Assembly (NCBI GenBank): GCA_002382975.1
Contig: DFTB01000014.1
Location: 19,229-83,228 of the forward strand
Length of the DNA: 64,000 nt
From: Fibrobacter sp. UBA4223
GTDB taxonomy: Bacteria > Fibrobacterota > Fibrobacteria > Fibrobacterales > Fibrobacteraceae
Direction of reading: 5' to 3'
Shown: one piece after another, positions 1 through 8,568 of the stretch
Numbering within the stretch: position 1 is the stretch's first letter
Layout: every line of letters starts with the position of its first letter
Notes under the pieces: generated by a model
Told to the model about the DNA's origin: nothing
What the model saw: the letters and a program-made list of their open reading frames with translations, nothing else
Databases searched by the model: none
Translations under genes and position numbers: made by a program

Positions 1-461
1 GGGAACTGGGTTATCAGGCGACCTTCGTCGATAAACACATGGGGTTTCTTTCTAGAAACGGCGTTCATCAGTTCTACGGAACGGTGGTTCGCCTCGGGCA
101 AAACCCAGTTGTTGAACAGCACCATGAGCACCGATATGAGCATGGCCACAAGCATCACCGGACGCATCAGCGAAAGTGGGGACATTCCCGCTGCCTTTAC
201 CGCCGTAATCTCCTGGTCCCCGGAAAGCCTGCCAAAAGACATGAGGCAGGCCACCAGCACCGCCATGGGGATAGACAGCGAAAGCATCCAGGCCAAGTTC
301 AGCACGAAAATTTCCAGAACCGTAGAAGCCGGAAGCCCCTTGGAAAGCACATTGTCCAGAATCTTTACCAGAAAGTCCACCACGAACAAAAACGTGATGC
401 CGAAAAGAGCCGCCAAAAAGGGGCCTATCTGCTCTTTCAAGACATAACGGACTAAAATCAT
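1..461 (-). CDS. LptF/LptG-family lipopolysaccharide export permease (partial, N-terminal part)
   Basis: The reading frame starts at 461 and runs off the left edge of the window, giving about 153 residues. The protein begins MILVRYVLKEQIGPFLAALF and has a hydrophobic segment at about residues 13-35 and more near 50-75 and 95-117. The stretch GRLSGDQEITAVKAAGMS is typical of the YjgP/YjgQ (LptF/LptG) permeases. These inner-membrane proteins form, with the LptB ATPase, the transporter that extracts lipopolysaccharide and drives it to the outer membrane. The visible part cannot separate LptF from LptG. It is transcribed divergently from the BamD-like gene, so two envelope-assembly genes share the 64-base gap. 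The family call is firm; the paralogue is open. Confidence 0.85.
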   Translation of the reverse strand, partial: MILVRYVLKEQIGPFLAALFGITFLFVVDFLVKILDNVLSKGLPASTVLEIFVLNLAWMLSLSIPMAVLVACLMSFGRLSGDQEITAVKAAGMSPLSLMRPVMLVAMLISVLMVLFNNWVLPEANHRSVELMNAVSRKKPHVFIDEGRLITQF

Positions 462-525
462 TTTTCCGGTGAATTTCTTTTTTCTAATTTGATAGCTGAA
501 AATTAGAATTAACCAAAGAAAAAAA

Positions 526-1374
526 ATGAACCTTTTTCAAAAGTCAGCCCCAATACTCTGCCTTTTTGCCCTGGCCATCGGACTTGGCGCGTGCTCCTCG
601 GACCGCGGGAAAGTAAGCCATGCTGAATTCTGCAAGAACAAGTACGTAGCGGCCGAAGAACTTTTCAAGAAACAAAAATACGGCAGGGCCCAAGACAAGC
701 TAGAAGAAATCCTCAGCCTCTGCGCGGGCACGGGCTATATGGAACAGAGCCAGTTCCTGCTGGCCGAAAGCTATTTCAACCTGGAAGAATGGATTGAGGC
801 ACGTGGCGAATACGGTTCCTTCGTACTGAATTTTCCGGGCTCACCCTTTATCGAGACCGCAGAATTCCGCAAGGCCATTTCCTCTTTCAACATAGAGTTC
901 AAGGTGGCCCGAGACGAATCCAACACTACCACCGCCATGAGGGACTTTGAGCGCTATCTGTCCAACTACCCTGACTCCCCCCTCAAGGATTCCGTCAACT
1001 ACTATTACGGACTACTGGTAGAACGTATGGCCGAAAAGGAATTCCAGACCGCTCGGCTCTACTACCGCATGGACAAGTACCAGGCCGCCGTCATCTACCT
1101 CAAGGAGTTCCTGGAAAAATACACAGTGAGCAAGCGTCGCAAGGACGCCTTCAAGATCATCGTGGATTCTTACATAGAGCTGGACCAGTTTGAACCCGCC
1201 CGCGATTACCTCACCATGATGCGGGACGAATTCGCGGGTGACGACGACATGGAAAAGATCTTCAAGAAAAACGAAAAGAATATTGCTAGCGCCGAAAAAG
1301 ATTTCGAAAAGCGCATGAAAAAAGATTCCAAGAAAAAGAAAGAAGACAAAGAAGACAAGGAAATGACAAACTAG
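526..1374 (+). CDS. bamD: BamD-like outer membrane assembly lipoprotein
   Basis: This 282-residue lipoprotein starts with a signal peptide ending in the lipobox LGAC, so Cys23 should be lipidated. The body is built of TPR-like helical pairs, for example AEELFKKQKYGRAQDKLEEI and QSQFLLAESYFNLEEW, as in BamD/YfiO, the essential periplasmic lipoprotein that works with BamA to insert beta-barrel proteins in the outer membrane. The C-terminal 25 residues are a Lys/Glu-rich charged tail. The next gene begins 4 bases after the stop and encodes a likely outer membrane protein, so the two are probably co-transcribed. It could also be another tol-pal-type TPR lipoprotein, but length and domain layout favour BamD. 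Confidence 0.8.
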   Translation: MNLFQKSAPILCLFALAIGLGACSSDRGKVSHAEFCKNKYVAAEELFKKQKYGRAQDKLEEILSLCAGTGYMEQSQFLLAESYFNLEEWIEARGEYGSFVLNFPGSPFIETAEFRKAISSFNIEFKVARDESNTTTAMRDFERYLSNYPDSPLKDSVNYYYGLLVERMAEKEFQTARLYYRMDKYQAAVIYLKEFLEKYTVSKRRKDAFKIIVDSYIELDQFEPARDYLTMMRDEFAGDDDMEKIFKKNEKNIASAEKDFEKRMKKDSKKKKEDKEDKEMTN

Positions 1375-1378
1375 CCTT

Positions 1379-2449
1379 ATGGTTTCCCTTGCAAAAAAGA
1401 TTCTGTGTCTTGCATTCGTGCTTACGGTAACATCCCTTGCGGAAACCGAAAACAGCACGGACATTCACGACAATTCCAGAATCGCCCTATTTTTGCAGCC
1501 GGGGATTTCCTTTCTCAGCTTTGACCAGCGGGAATACTTCCAAGACGCCATCGACACCATCCACCACGAATTCTTGACACAGGCTCTAGACAAGCGGGAC
1601 AGCGCCAACGTGGCCAAGCAGGACTTTCAGAAGGTGAACTTCTGTTTCCCGATTTATGCAGGGCTGCAGTTCCAGCTGCGACAGGACCATTTCGTAAGTA
1701 TAGGCGCAGGTTACATTCACGATAACGAATCCGTAGTACTTGTAGACCAGAACAACCGCTCCCACAACTACAGCTACACCATCCAGGGATTCCCGCTTTT
1801 TCTGGAATACCGGTTCGCCATTCCTGGGAACCTGATGTCCCTCAGTAACGAGAGCCTTTTCAGTATCGCCCTGCGCTGGTACTGGACGCTTCCCCACACC
1901 GAAATTTACACCAGCTGGGGCAAGCTCGCCGCAGAGACTCCTTATTACGGCTCTGGATTCGGGCTCAGCATCGGTTACCTGCTGTTTAACTGGAAAAGCC
2001 TGTACGTTTATGGCGACCTGGGGTACAGCTACATTTCCGTCAAGTCCAAAAAGCAGTATGCCGATATCGTGCCCGACGGCCCCGAAGAAAAGGCCAAGTG
2101 GAACATCGGTGGAATCCAACTGCAAATCCGCGTAAGCTTTGGCGCCTGGAATAAGCCCGTGGTCATAGGAGACAGCACGGCTACGACGGGCAGCACCGTT
2201 GTTGCAGGGGACAGCAGCTCAACCTTGGGTAAGGACAGCGCGACCATCGTTACAAAGGACAGTTCGGTTGCAGGCAAGGAAAGCGCGACCATCGGGGCAA
2301 AGGAAAGCGCCGCACCTTCAAGCGCCGAAAAGCAGCCGCCGGCTCCGGAGGCAAAACAGCCTGCAAAAGTGAACGAACAGGCAGCTCCACCCGCAAGCAA
2401 AAAAAGTGAGCAACCTGCACGCCCAAGCGCCGAAGCTCGGCCGGAGTAG
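1379..2449 (+). CDS. Putative outer membrane beta-barrel protein with low-complexity C-terminal tail
   Basis: A protein of 356 residues with an N-terminal signal peptide (KKILCLAFVLTVTSLAE). Residues of about 35-255 alternate polar and aromatic/hydrophobic positions (for example LYVYGDLGYSYISV), as in a small outer membrane beta-barrel. From about residue 260 it changes to a low-complexity tail rich in Ala, Ser, Thr, Lys and Pro with imperfect repeats of the type KDSATIV / KESATIG, ending Glu/Pro-rich. No enzyme motif is visible. It follows the BamD-like gene by 4 bases and precedes the PHP gene by 3, so the three read as one operon. The function is unknown; the barrel call is inferred from the residue pattern. 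Confidence 0.6.
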   Translation: MVSLAKKILCLAFVLTVTSLAETENSTDIHDNSRIALFLQPGISFLSFDQREYFQDAIDTIHHEFLTQALDKRDSANVAKQDFQKVNFCFPIYAGLQFQLRQDHFVSIGAGYIHDNESVVLVDQNNRSHNYSYTIQGFPLFLEYRFAIPGNLMSLSNESLFSIALRWYWTLPHTEIYTSWGKLAAETPYYGSGFGLSIGYLLFNWKSLYVYGDLGYSYISVKSKKQYADIVPDGPEEKAKWNIGGIQLQIRVSFGAWNKPVVIGDSTATTGSTVVAGDSSSTLGKDSATIVTKDSSVAGKESATIGAKESAAPSSAEKQPPAPEAKQPAKVNEQAAPPASKKSEQPARPSAEARPE

Positions 2450-2452
2450 GCC

Positions 2453-4192
2453 ATGAGCATACTGCCCGGCAAAAAGCTCCGCTACGCGGAAACACACTTC
2501 AAGTTCAGGCTGCCCTGGTCCCTGCTGTACAGGCCCTGGCCCGAAATTTTCACGGACGCACCATTCCAGTTTGTACCGGGTAAAACGCCCCTGCTGTGGA
2601 TTGTGGTGCGGGACGCCCACCGGTTTCCCGCCACCGTCAAGAGCCTTGAAATTACAATCCGGCGGATTGACGAAAGCAGTCCCGACGAAACCCGGCGTTT
2701 TGACAACCTGGAGCTAAAGGCGGACCAGCCCTTCCACTTTTTCCCTGTAGGAATCGGTGCGCTGGAACCCGGCCTCTACGAGATTTTCCCGAAGGTCGTT
2801 GCGTGTCGCAACGGCAAAGAACGGACCTTCCAGCGCTGGAACTTTCCGGGCCTGAAACCCTCGCCGCTTAAAATCCAGGTACTCCGACACGAGCTTCCCA
2901 AACCCGAAGGATATGCCGCCGGCGAAATGCACTGCCACACCTACTATTCGGCAGACCATGTGGAATATGGAGCAAGTCCCGCCGTGATGCAGCAGGCGGC
3001 AGAGGCCGTAGGACTCGACTTCGTGAACTTTACGGACCACGCCTACGATTTCGCCTTCACCGTCGAAGACTACACCAAGGAAGCTCCTTCGGCATCGGCG
3101 CGTTTCCAGAACCTGAAAGACGAAATCGCTGCACTCCCCGCAAAGCCGCTCCTCATCGCCGGCGAAGAAATCTCCGCAGGCAACAGCAAGGGCGAAAACG
3201 TGCACATGACCGCCCTCGGGCCCGCCTCCTATCTGCCGGGCCTCGGCGACTGCGGCCGCTACTGGCTAAACAACAGGCCCACGCTCCCCATCGGGCGCAT
3301 CCTCGAAATGACGGACGCCCCCTGCTTTGCCGCACACCCCCTGCAACAAATGGGCTTGCTTGAAAAATTCATCTTCCGGCGCGGCTACTGGAAAACCGCG
3401 GACCTGCACCTAGACGCAAAGCACCCCGTTCGCGGCATCCAGTTCTGGAACGGAATCCGCGACGAAGGATTTAAACTGGGTCGCGCCTGGTGGATCGACG
3501 AACTGGGCAAAGGAAACTTCCTACTCCCCATCGGCGGAAACGACGCCCACGGCGACCTAAACGACACCACCTTCGTGCACCTGCCGCTTTTCTCCCTGGG
3601 GAACAACCGCCACCACGTCTTCGGAAAAGTCCGCACCGTCGTGAAAGGGGGAAGCCTCCCTACACAGACCGCTCGGCTCAAGTGCATAGAAGAGTCTACG
3701 AGATCGCCTCGCTCTCGCCAACACGACTCGTTAGGACGAGTCGCTTTTGGCTCACTGGCCCCTTCTTCTGTCATCCCCTCTGCGGGGACACCCCGCAACG
3801 CCCCCTCGCCAAGCGTCATTCCGGCCCCCGAGCCGGAATCTAGCGGTAACAACCTCTCCTCCGCAGAATTGCAGCAGGCCTTCTCAGACGACAACTGTTA
3901 CATCACCGATGGCCCTGCCCTCTGGTGGGATCGCGAGGTCGACACCGTAAAGTTCCACGCCCAAAGCACGCACGACCTGGGCGGCGGATTCCGTTACATA
4001 CGCATCTATGGCCGCCGCATTCTTGCAGGCGGCAAGTGGGCCGCCAAAGAAGAAATTTGCCCCGAAAGCCTCGTGGCCGCAAGCCAAAACGAGACCATCA
4101 CGGTCCACAGTTCAGGCTACGCCTACCTGCGGGCCGAATGCGAAACCGCCACGGGCCGTTTCGCCATGACTTCGGCAGCAGCCGTTTCTTAA
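2453..4192 (+). CDS. PHP-domain (CehA/McbA-type) metallohydrolase with in-frame repeat insertion
   Basis: The 579-residue protein has the PHP metal-binding signatures EMHCHTYYSADH at about residue 160, FTDHAYD, and later GGNDAHGD. PHP proteins of the CehA/McbA type are metal-dependent phosphoesterases or related hydrolases; the substrate here is unknown. No signal peptide is seen. Residues of about 414-467, a stretch rich in Arg, Ser and Pro, do not look like protein-coding DNA: bases 3711-3840 carry two dispersed intergenic repeat families (a variable-stem hairpin and a GTCATyCC palindrome) that stay open in this frame. The fold resumes with LQQAFSDDNCYITDGPALWW. The gene therefore either tolerates a repeat-derived linker of about 50 residues or has recently been altered. 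It starts 3 bases after the preceding gene. Confidence 0.8.
   Translation: MSILPGKKLRYAETHFKFRLPWSLLYRPWPEIFTDAPFQFVPGKTPLLWIVVRDAHRFPATVKSLEITIRRIDESSPDETRRFDNLELKADQPFHFFPVGIGALEPGLYEIFPKVVACRNGKERTFQRWNFPGLKPSPLKIQVLRHELPKPEGYAAGEMHCHTYYSADHVEYGASPAVMQQAAEAVGLDFVNFTDHAYDFAFTVEDYTKEAPSASARFQNLKDEIAALPAKPLLIAGEEISAGNSKGENVHMTALGPASYLPGLGDCGRYWLNNRPTLPIGRILEMTDAPCFAAHPLQQMGLLEKFIFRRGYWKTADLHLDAKHPVRGIQFWNGIRDEGFKLGRAWWIDELGKGNFLLPIGGNDAHGDLNDTTFVHLPLFSLGNNRHHVFGKVRTVVKGGSLPTQTARLKCIEESTRSPRSRQHDSLGRVAFGSLAPSSVIPSAGTPRNAPSPSVIPAPEPESSGNNLSSAELQQAFSDDNCYITDGPALWWDREVDTVKFHAQSTHDLGGGFRYIRIYGRRILAGGKWAAKEEICPESLVAASQNETITVHSSGYAYLRAECETATGRFAMTSAAAVS
3711..3755 (+). repeat. Variable-stem hairpin repeat, copy E (inside the PHP gene)
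   Basis: The copy lies within a coding region. Flanks CTCTCGCCAA and TTTTGGCTCAC enclose an 8-bp perfect stem (arm CGACTCGT in the reverse orientation) with a four-base loop. The inner flanks GCCAA and TTGGC are also complementary. The same architecture with different stem sequences occurs at about 58764, 58862, 63380, 63716 and 63878. Confidence 0.75.
3770..3840. repeat. GTCATyCC-type palindromic repeats inside the PHP gene
   Basis: Two adjacent palindromes begin GTCATCCC and GTCATTCC. The second pairs CCGG..CCCGAG..CCGG with the typical ending GGAATC. Similar elements lie between genes at 20472, 23428, 42751, 44484, 47333 and 63645, so this is a dispersed repeat that has landed inside a reading frame. 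Confidence 0.7.
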
Positions 4193-4194
4193 AA

Positions 4195-4237
4195 CAAAAA
4201 GCCCAACCTATCATCATGGCCGGGCTTCTTTTTTTTG
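4195..4237 (+). terminator. Rho-independent terminator after the PHP gene
   Basis: A six-base stem AAGCCC / GGGCTT with a 17-base spacer is followed by a run of T on the plus strand, directly after the PHP stop codon. The A-run on the other side would let it also serve the convergent alcohol dehydrogenase gene. Confidence 0.6.
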
Positions 4238-4245
4238 CGTAGCAA

Positions 4246-5421
4246 TTACAGGCTGGCGTGTGCGGCAATCTTGTAAATTGCAGTAACGTCAGCAGCCTTG
4301 AGCGGCACGAATCCCCAGCCGTCGCCCGGATTGAGTTTTTCCACCATCTTCGGGATGTCTTCTTCCTTCGCGCCAAGTTCAGCGAAGTTGATGGGCATGC
4401 CGATAGAATGCAAGAACCGGCGGAAAGCCTTGATGCCTTCGAGCGCCGTAGCCTTCGGGTTCTCGAAGTTCATCTGACAGCCGAACACGCGGGTCGCCAT
4501 CTGGGCAAAGCGTATCACGTTGTGGTCCACCACGTATTCCATCCAGGAGGGCATAATCACTGCAAGGCCCGCGCCATGGGCGCAGTCGTAAAGCGCCGAA
4601 AGTTCGTGTTCAATGGCGTGGCTATTCCAGTCCTGACTGCGCCCGCACCCCACAACGCCGTTGTGGGCTACCGTCCCCGCCCACATGATGTTGGCCCGCA
4701 CCTGGTAGTTGGCGGGGTCGGCAATGGCGCGGGGGCCTTCCTTAACCATCGTGAGGAGCACCGCTTCGCACAGGCGGTCGGTAATTTCCACTTCCAGCGT
4801 GTTTGTGAAGTAGCGTTCAAAGACATGGGCCATGATGTCGGTAATGCCGCAGGCCGTCTGGTAGGCAGGCAGCGTGCAAAGGAGCGCCGGATTCTGCACC
4901 GCGAACTTCGGGCGAATGTGCTCGCTGCTCGCGCCGCGCTTGAGCATGCCGTCTTCCTTGGTCACCACGGAGTCGCCACTGCCCTCGGAACCGGCAGCCG
5001 CAATGGTCTGCACCACGCCTATGGGGAGTGCGCAGGTAGCCGAGGCCTTGCCATCGTAAAAGTCCCAGAAATCACCATCGTAAACAGCACCCATCGCAAT
5101 GGCCTTGGAACTATCAATCGTAGAGCCGCCGCCCACCGCCAAAATAAAATCGATGCCATTTTCACGGACAATTTCGATGCCCTTGTACACGAGCGAATCG
5201 TGCGGATTCGGCTTCACGCCGCCAAGCTCCACATACGGGATTCCTGCAGCATCGAGGCTAGCCTTGACGCGGTCAATCAAGCCCGAACGCACCGCAGAAC
5301 CCCCACCGTAGTGGATGAGCACCTTCGTGCCGCCGTACTTCTTGACAAGCGCGCCGCATTCATTTTCGCGGTCCATGCCGAATACAAATTCCGTGGGGCT
5401 GTAAAAATTGAAATTTTCCAT
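4246..5421 (-). CDS. Iron-containing alcohol dehydrogenase (butanol dehydrogenase type)
   Basis: This 391-residue enzyme belongs to the group III, iron-dependent alcohol dehydrogenases. It begins MENFNFYSPTEFVFG, has the NAD(P)-binding GGGSTIDSSKA at about residue 97, and the metal-site region DIMAHVFERYF followed by IEHELSALYDCAHGAGLAV, which supply the Asp/His ligands. Such enzymes reduce aldehydes to alcohols in fermentation. The start at 5421 is chosen because AGAGGA lies about 7 bases upstream; the frame stays open a further 26 codons, but those residues are unlike the family. It is convergent with the PHP gene and divergent from the small basic protein gene. The natural substrate cannot be read from sequence. 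Confidence 0.88.
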   Translation of the reverse strand: MENFNFYSPTEFVFGMDRENECGALVKKYGGTKVLIHYGGGSAVRSGLIDRVKASLDAAGIPYVELGGVKPNPHDSLVYKGIEIVRENGIDFILAVGGGSTIDSSKAIAMGAVYDGDFWDFYDGKASATCALPIGVVQTIAAAGSEGSGDSVVTKEDGMLKRGASSEHIRPKFAVQNPALLCTLPAYQTACGITDIMAHVFERYFTNTLEVEITDRLCEAVLLTMVKEGPRAIADPANYQVRANIMWAGTVAHNGVVGCGRSQDWNSHAIEHELSALYDCAHGAGLAVIMPSWMEYVVDHNVIRFAQMATRVFGCQMNFENPKATALEGIKAFRRFLHSIGMPINFAELGAKEEDIPKMVEKLNPGDGWGFVPLKAADVTAIYKIAAHASL

Positions 5422-5584
5422 GTTTTCCTCTTTGTTTTTTATAATAATACAATGATTCCATGGCCAAAGTTGCCGTTTTTGGCCAAATTTCGTGTACAAA
5501 AAGAACCAAACCTTGACAAAACCCCCATAATTTTCTCTATTTTGGCACCGAATTTTTATGTTTAACCCTTAACGGAGAATCAAT

Positions 5585-5680
5585 ATGCCTTGCGGAAAGA
5601 AAAGAAAGCGCAGGAAGATTGCGACTCACAAGCGCAAAAAGCGCCGTCGTCGTGACCGTCACAAAAAGAAACTTCGCTAA
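5585..5680 (+). CDS. AURKAIP1/COX24-domain small basic protein (31 aa)
   Basis: A very short gene encodes 31 residues beginning MPCGKKRKRRKIATHKRKK, of which 20 are Lys or Arg. This matches the tiny AURKAIP1/COX24-domain proteins found in several bacterial phyla, related to the mitochondrial ribosomal protein mS38 and thought to sit on the small ribosomal subunit. GGAG lies 9 bases before the ATG, and a CTATTTTGG box at about 5538 could be its promoter. A good intrinsic terminator follows 30 bases after the stop, so it is a complete transcription unit. It is easily missed by gene callers because of its size. The ribosomal role is family knowledge, not shown here. Confidence 0.82.
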   Translation: MPCGKKRKRRKIATHKRKKRRRRDRHKKKLR

Positions 5681-5710
5681 TCCGTTAGCATTTTTGTGAT
5701 TTCCTAAAAA

Positions 5711-5736
5711 CGGGGTGCCAACACACTCCGTTTTTT
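5711..5736 (+). terminator. Rho-independent terminator after the small basic protein gene
   Basis: A seven-base stem CGGGGTG / CACTCCG with loop CCAACA (one G-T pair) is followed by six T. Confidence 0.75.
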
Positions 5737-5772
5737 CGTGTAACCCGACACCGCCACGGAGCCGAAAACCGA

Positions 5773-7914
5773 ATGCAGATTCTCGGAACTATCAAGAACG
5801 TCACCTACCAGAACCCGGCCAACGGTTTCACCGTGCTGAAGGTGGTGATTTCTGATACGGGCAAGGTGGCGGTAGTCACCGGGAATTTTCCTGCACTCAC
5901 TCCCGGCGAGAACCTGCGGTTCGAGGGAGAATGGGGCCGCCACCCCAAGTTCGGCGAGCAGTTCAAGGCCACGGGCTTTGAAATCCTGAAGACAGGTGAC
6001 GGCAACCTGAAGGACTACCTGGCCAGCGGGCTGTTCCGGGGCATCGGGCCCAAGACCGCCGAGCGCCTGGTGGAGGCCTTTGGCGACACCCTGCCAGAGG
6101 TGCTGGACAACCACCCCGAAAGGCTCTCCGAGGTAAAAATCAAGGGTATCACTCCCAAGAAGATGGCGGAGTTTCTGGCCAGCTGGCAAGAGGCCCGCCT
6201 GAGCCGCGAAACCATGCTGTTCCTGTACAGCCACGGCATCGTGGGCAGCACCGCCAAACGGCTGTGGAGCACCTACGGCGAAGACACCATCCCAAAGATC
6301 AAGGAGAACCCCTACCTGCTCTGCGAAGAGGTGTGGGGTATCGGGTTTGCAAGCGCCGACGAAATCGCCATGAAGCTGGGCCTACCGAAGGACAGCCCCA
6401 TGCGGTTCCAGGCGGCACTGCTCTACTCCCTGCAGGAATCGTCCTTCAACGAGGGCCACGTGTACCTGCCCAAGGACGCCCTGCTGGACCGCACCCTCAA
6501 GAACCTGCGGATAGACAGCTTTGACGACGACGCGGTGCAGATTCTCATGGAGCAGTTCGAAGTCCTGTGCAAGAGCGGGCGCATTACCCGCGTAGGCGAC
6601 GACTGTTTTTACCCGCCCCTGTTCCGGGCCGAAGATAGTATCGCACGGAACATCGCGCTACGGCTACAGCGGAACACGCTCCCCACCGAAGGTTTCGAGC
6701 AGTACCTGGTGAGCTGGGAGAGGGAACACAAGTTCAGTTTCGATCCAGTGCAAAGGCAGGCCATCCAGATGGCGCTTTCCCACAAGTTCTCCATCGTCAC
6801 AGGCGGCCCCGGTACGGGAAAGACGACGATACTCAAGGGCATATTGCATCTTGCCAACCAGATGGGGGAATCTGTGCTGCTGGCTGCCCCTACGGGACGT
6901 GCCGCCAAGCGTATGAAAAGCCTCTGCGGAGCGCCCGCGAAAACGGTGCACCGCCTTCTGGAAATGGACCCCTTGACCAAGAAGTTCAACAGGAACATTG
7001 GCAACCAGCTCCACTGCGACCTGATGATTGTAGATGAATTCAGTATGGTGGACACCTGGCTTGCCGCCTCACTTTTGGAAGCGGTGAGCTTGTCCGCCCG
7101 CATATTACTGATAGGGGACGCCGACCAGCTGCCAAGCGTGGGGCCCGGCAACGTGCTCAACGACCTGCTCCAGTGCCCGAAAATTCCAAACGTGCGGTTG
7201 CAGCACATCTTCCGGCAGGCCAGCGGCAACGACATCGCCGACAAGGCGGCCAAAATCAACCAGGGCATCATGCCTGCGCCTATCGACGGACCCAACTTCC
7301 ACTTTATGCCCTACGAGACTCCCGAGGAGGCCCTGGGCATATTGCAGCAACTGGTCACCACCGGCGTGCGCTCCAAGCTGGACATCGACCTGAAAAGCGA
7401 CCTGCAGATTCTCGCCCCCATGCGCAAGGGCCCGCTGGGCGTGTTCGAGCTGAACCAGTTCCTGCAAAAGCTCATGAACGGCTCCGCCCAAAAATTCAAG
7501 ATCTGCGGCACCGAATGGGGTGCGGGCGACCGGGTGATGCAGACCACCAACAACTACGACAAGAACGTGTTCAACGGCGACGTGGGCATTGTCTTCAACG
7601 TCAAAAAGGACAAGTCCGCCATGACGGTCTTTTTCGACGACAAGACGGTGGACTACGAAGGAGACGAAATCGAGGACCTGCAGCTGGCCTACGCCTGCAC
7701 CATCCACAAGAGCCAGGGCAGCGAATACCCCGCCGTCATCGTGATTCTCGACTCCAGCCACTACGTAATGCTCCAGCGGAACCTGCTTTATACGGCCATC
7801 ACCCGCGCGAAAGGACACGTGTGGGTACTTTCGGCCCCCGGAGCCTTCCACCAGGCCGTGCGCAATAACCGCAGCACCCGACGGTACACGCGACTTAAAG
7901 AAAGACTTGGCTAG
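5773..7914 (+). CDS. recD2: RecD2-type ATP-dependent DNA helicase (SF1B)
   Basis: A 713-residue superfamily 1B helicase of the RecD2 group, which unwinds DNA 5' to 3' without a RecBC partner. The N-terminal third holds the OB-like domain and helix-hairpin-helix region (LFRGIGPKTAERLVEAFG, VKIKGITPKKMAEF). Walker A GGPGTGKTT is at about residue 344, Walker B IVDEFSMVD at about 419, motif III GDADQLPSVGPG at about 448 and motif VI LYTAITRAKGHV at about 672. Full length agrees with RecD2 proteins. It stands alone between the small basic protein gene and a convergent lipoprotein gene. Its role in repair or replication-fork processing is inferred from the family. Confidence 0.92.
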   Translation: MQILGTIKNVTYQNPANGFTVLKVVISDTGKVAVVTGNFPALTPGENLRFEGEWGRHPKFGEQFKATGFEILKTGDGNLKDYLASGLFRGIGPKTAERLVEAFGDTLPEVLDNHPERLSEVKIKGITPKKMAEFLASWQEARLSRETMLFLYSHGIVGSTAKRLWSTYGEDTIPKIKENPYLLCEEVWGIGFASADEIAMKLGLPKDSPMRFQAALLYSLQESSFNEGHVYLPKDALLDRTLKNLRIDSFDDDAVQILMEQFEVLCKSGRITRVGDDCFYPPLFRAEDSIARNIALRLQRNTLPTEGFEQYLVSWEREHKFSFDPVQRQAIQMALSHKFSIVTGGPGTGKTTILKGILHLANQMGESVLLAAPTGRAAKRMKSLCGAPAKTVHRLLEMDPLTKKFNRNIGNQLHCDLMIVDEFSMVDTWLAASLLEAVSLSARILLIGDADQLPSVGPGNVLNDLLQCPKIPNVRLQHIFRQASGNDIADKAAKINQGIMPAPIDGPNFHFMPYETPEEALGILQQLVTTGVRSKLDIDLKSDLQILAPMRKGPLGVFELNQFLQKLMNGSAQKFKICGTEWGAGDRVMQTTNNYDKNVFNGDVGIVFNVKKDKSAMTVFFDDKTVDYEGDEIEDLQLAYACTIHKSQGSEYPAVIVILDSSHYVMLQRNLLYTAITRAKGHVWVLSAPGAFHQAVRNNRSTRRYTRLKERLG

Positions 7915-7926
7915 ATCGGCTAAACC

Positions 7927-8406
7927 CTAATCGTTGTCGTCTTCCAACTGATCTTTGATAGAGTTGAAGATCGGATCCCAAAGCGAAGGACCTCCTATCT
8001 CGGGATACACATAGGAGAGTTCCTGGGTATTCATCCATGCCTTAAGTTTTGTGACCTTGATTTCACAAGAAGAGTCGTCGCCACTTACAGTTATCCAAAA
8101 TTTGATAAACTGCTTGTTGTCCATATTGCGGTTGCTCTTATCCCTTTGCGAAAAACTTGCAACTGCATATTTCTCGGTCACCATCTTGCCTGTTTCCGGA
8201 GAATCCTTGGCAAGCGAAACATCGTTGTCGGCAAAAGTCTTCTTTGTAGCATCATAACATGCGGCAGGAGAATAATCAAAAGACCGAGTCATGTATTCGT
8301 CGTAAAGGGTTGGATCATCGAGCATCTTTTTGGGTTGCATAAGCGCGCAACCACCGAAAAGGACCGCTGCTGCGACCGTTAAACCGAACAAACCTTTCTT
8401 TTTCAT
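7927..8406 (-). CDS. Hypothetical lipoprotein
   Basis: A 159-residue protein with a signal peptide ending in the lipobox FGGC, giving Cys20 as the likely lipidated residue. The rest is polar with a mixed alpha/beta pattern, including SPAACYDATKKTFADNDVSLAKDSPETG and a C-terminal acidic end LEDDND. No known domain is recognised; the overall pattern (short alpha/beta lipoprotein comparing processed forms of a signal) does not allow a function. GGAGG lies 4 bases before the ATG. It is convergent with recD2, with only 12 bases between the two stop codons and no visible terminator in that gap. Confidence 0.75.
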   Translation of the reverse strand: MKKKGLFGLTVAAAVLFGGCALMQPKKMLDDPTLYDEYMTRSFDYSPAACYDATKKTFADNDVSLAKDSPETGKMVTEKYAVASFSQRDKSNRNMDNKQFIKFWITVSGDDSSCEIKVTKLKAWMNTQELSYVYPEIGGPSLWDPIFNSIKDQLEDDND

Positions 8407-8507
8407 AAGACCTCCGAGAAAAGGGTGAAATGTTCCGACCCTCTCAAAGTAAAAAAAAAATTACATTCGTCAACTAAATGTGTTCGTTCGTAAAAAACGG
8501 CGTTTTT

Positions 8508-8545
8508 CGAGAAAAAAACAAAATCCCGCAGCAGGCGCTGCGGGA
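8508..8545 (-). terminator. Rho-independent terminator after ilvE
   Basis: A nine-base perfect stem TCCCGCAGC / GCTGCGGGA with loop of four is followed on the minus strand by TTTTGTTTTTTT. Confidence 0.8.
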
Positions 8546-8568
8546 GAATGACGTCATCTAATTGACTA

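Noticed and set aside
4258..5565. A 435-codon open frame on the plus strand opposite the alcohol dehydrogenase
   Set aside because: It is antisense to a clear enzyme gene, His/Arg-rich and without family motifs; a shadow of codon bias.
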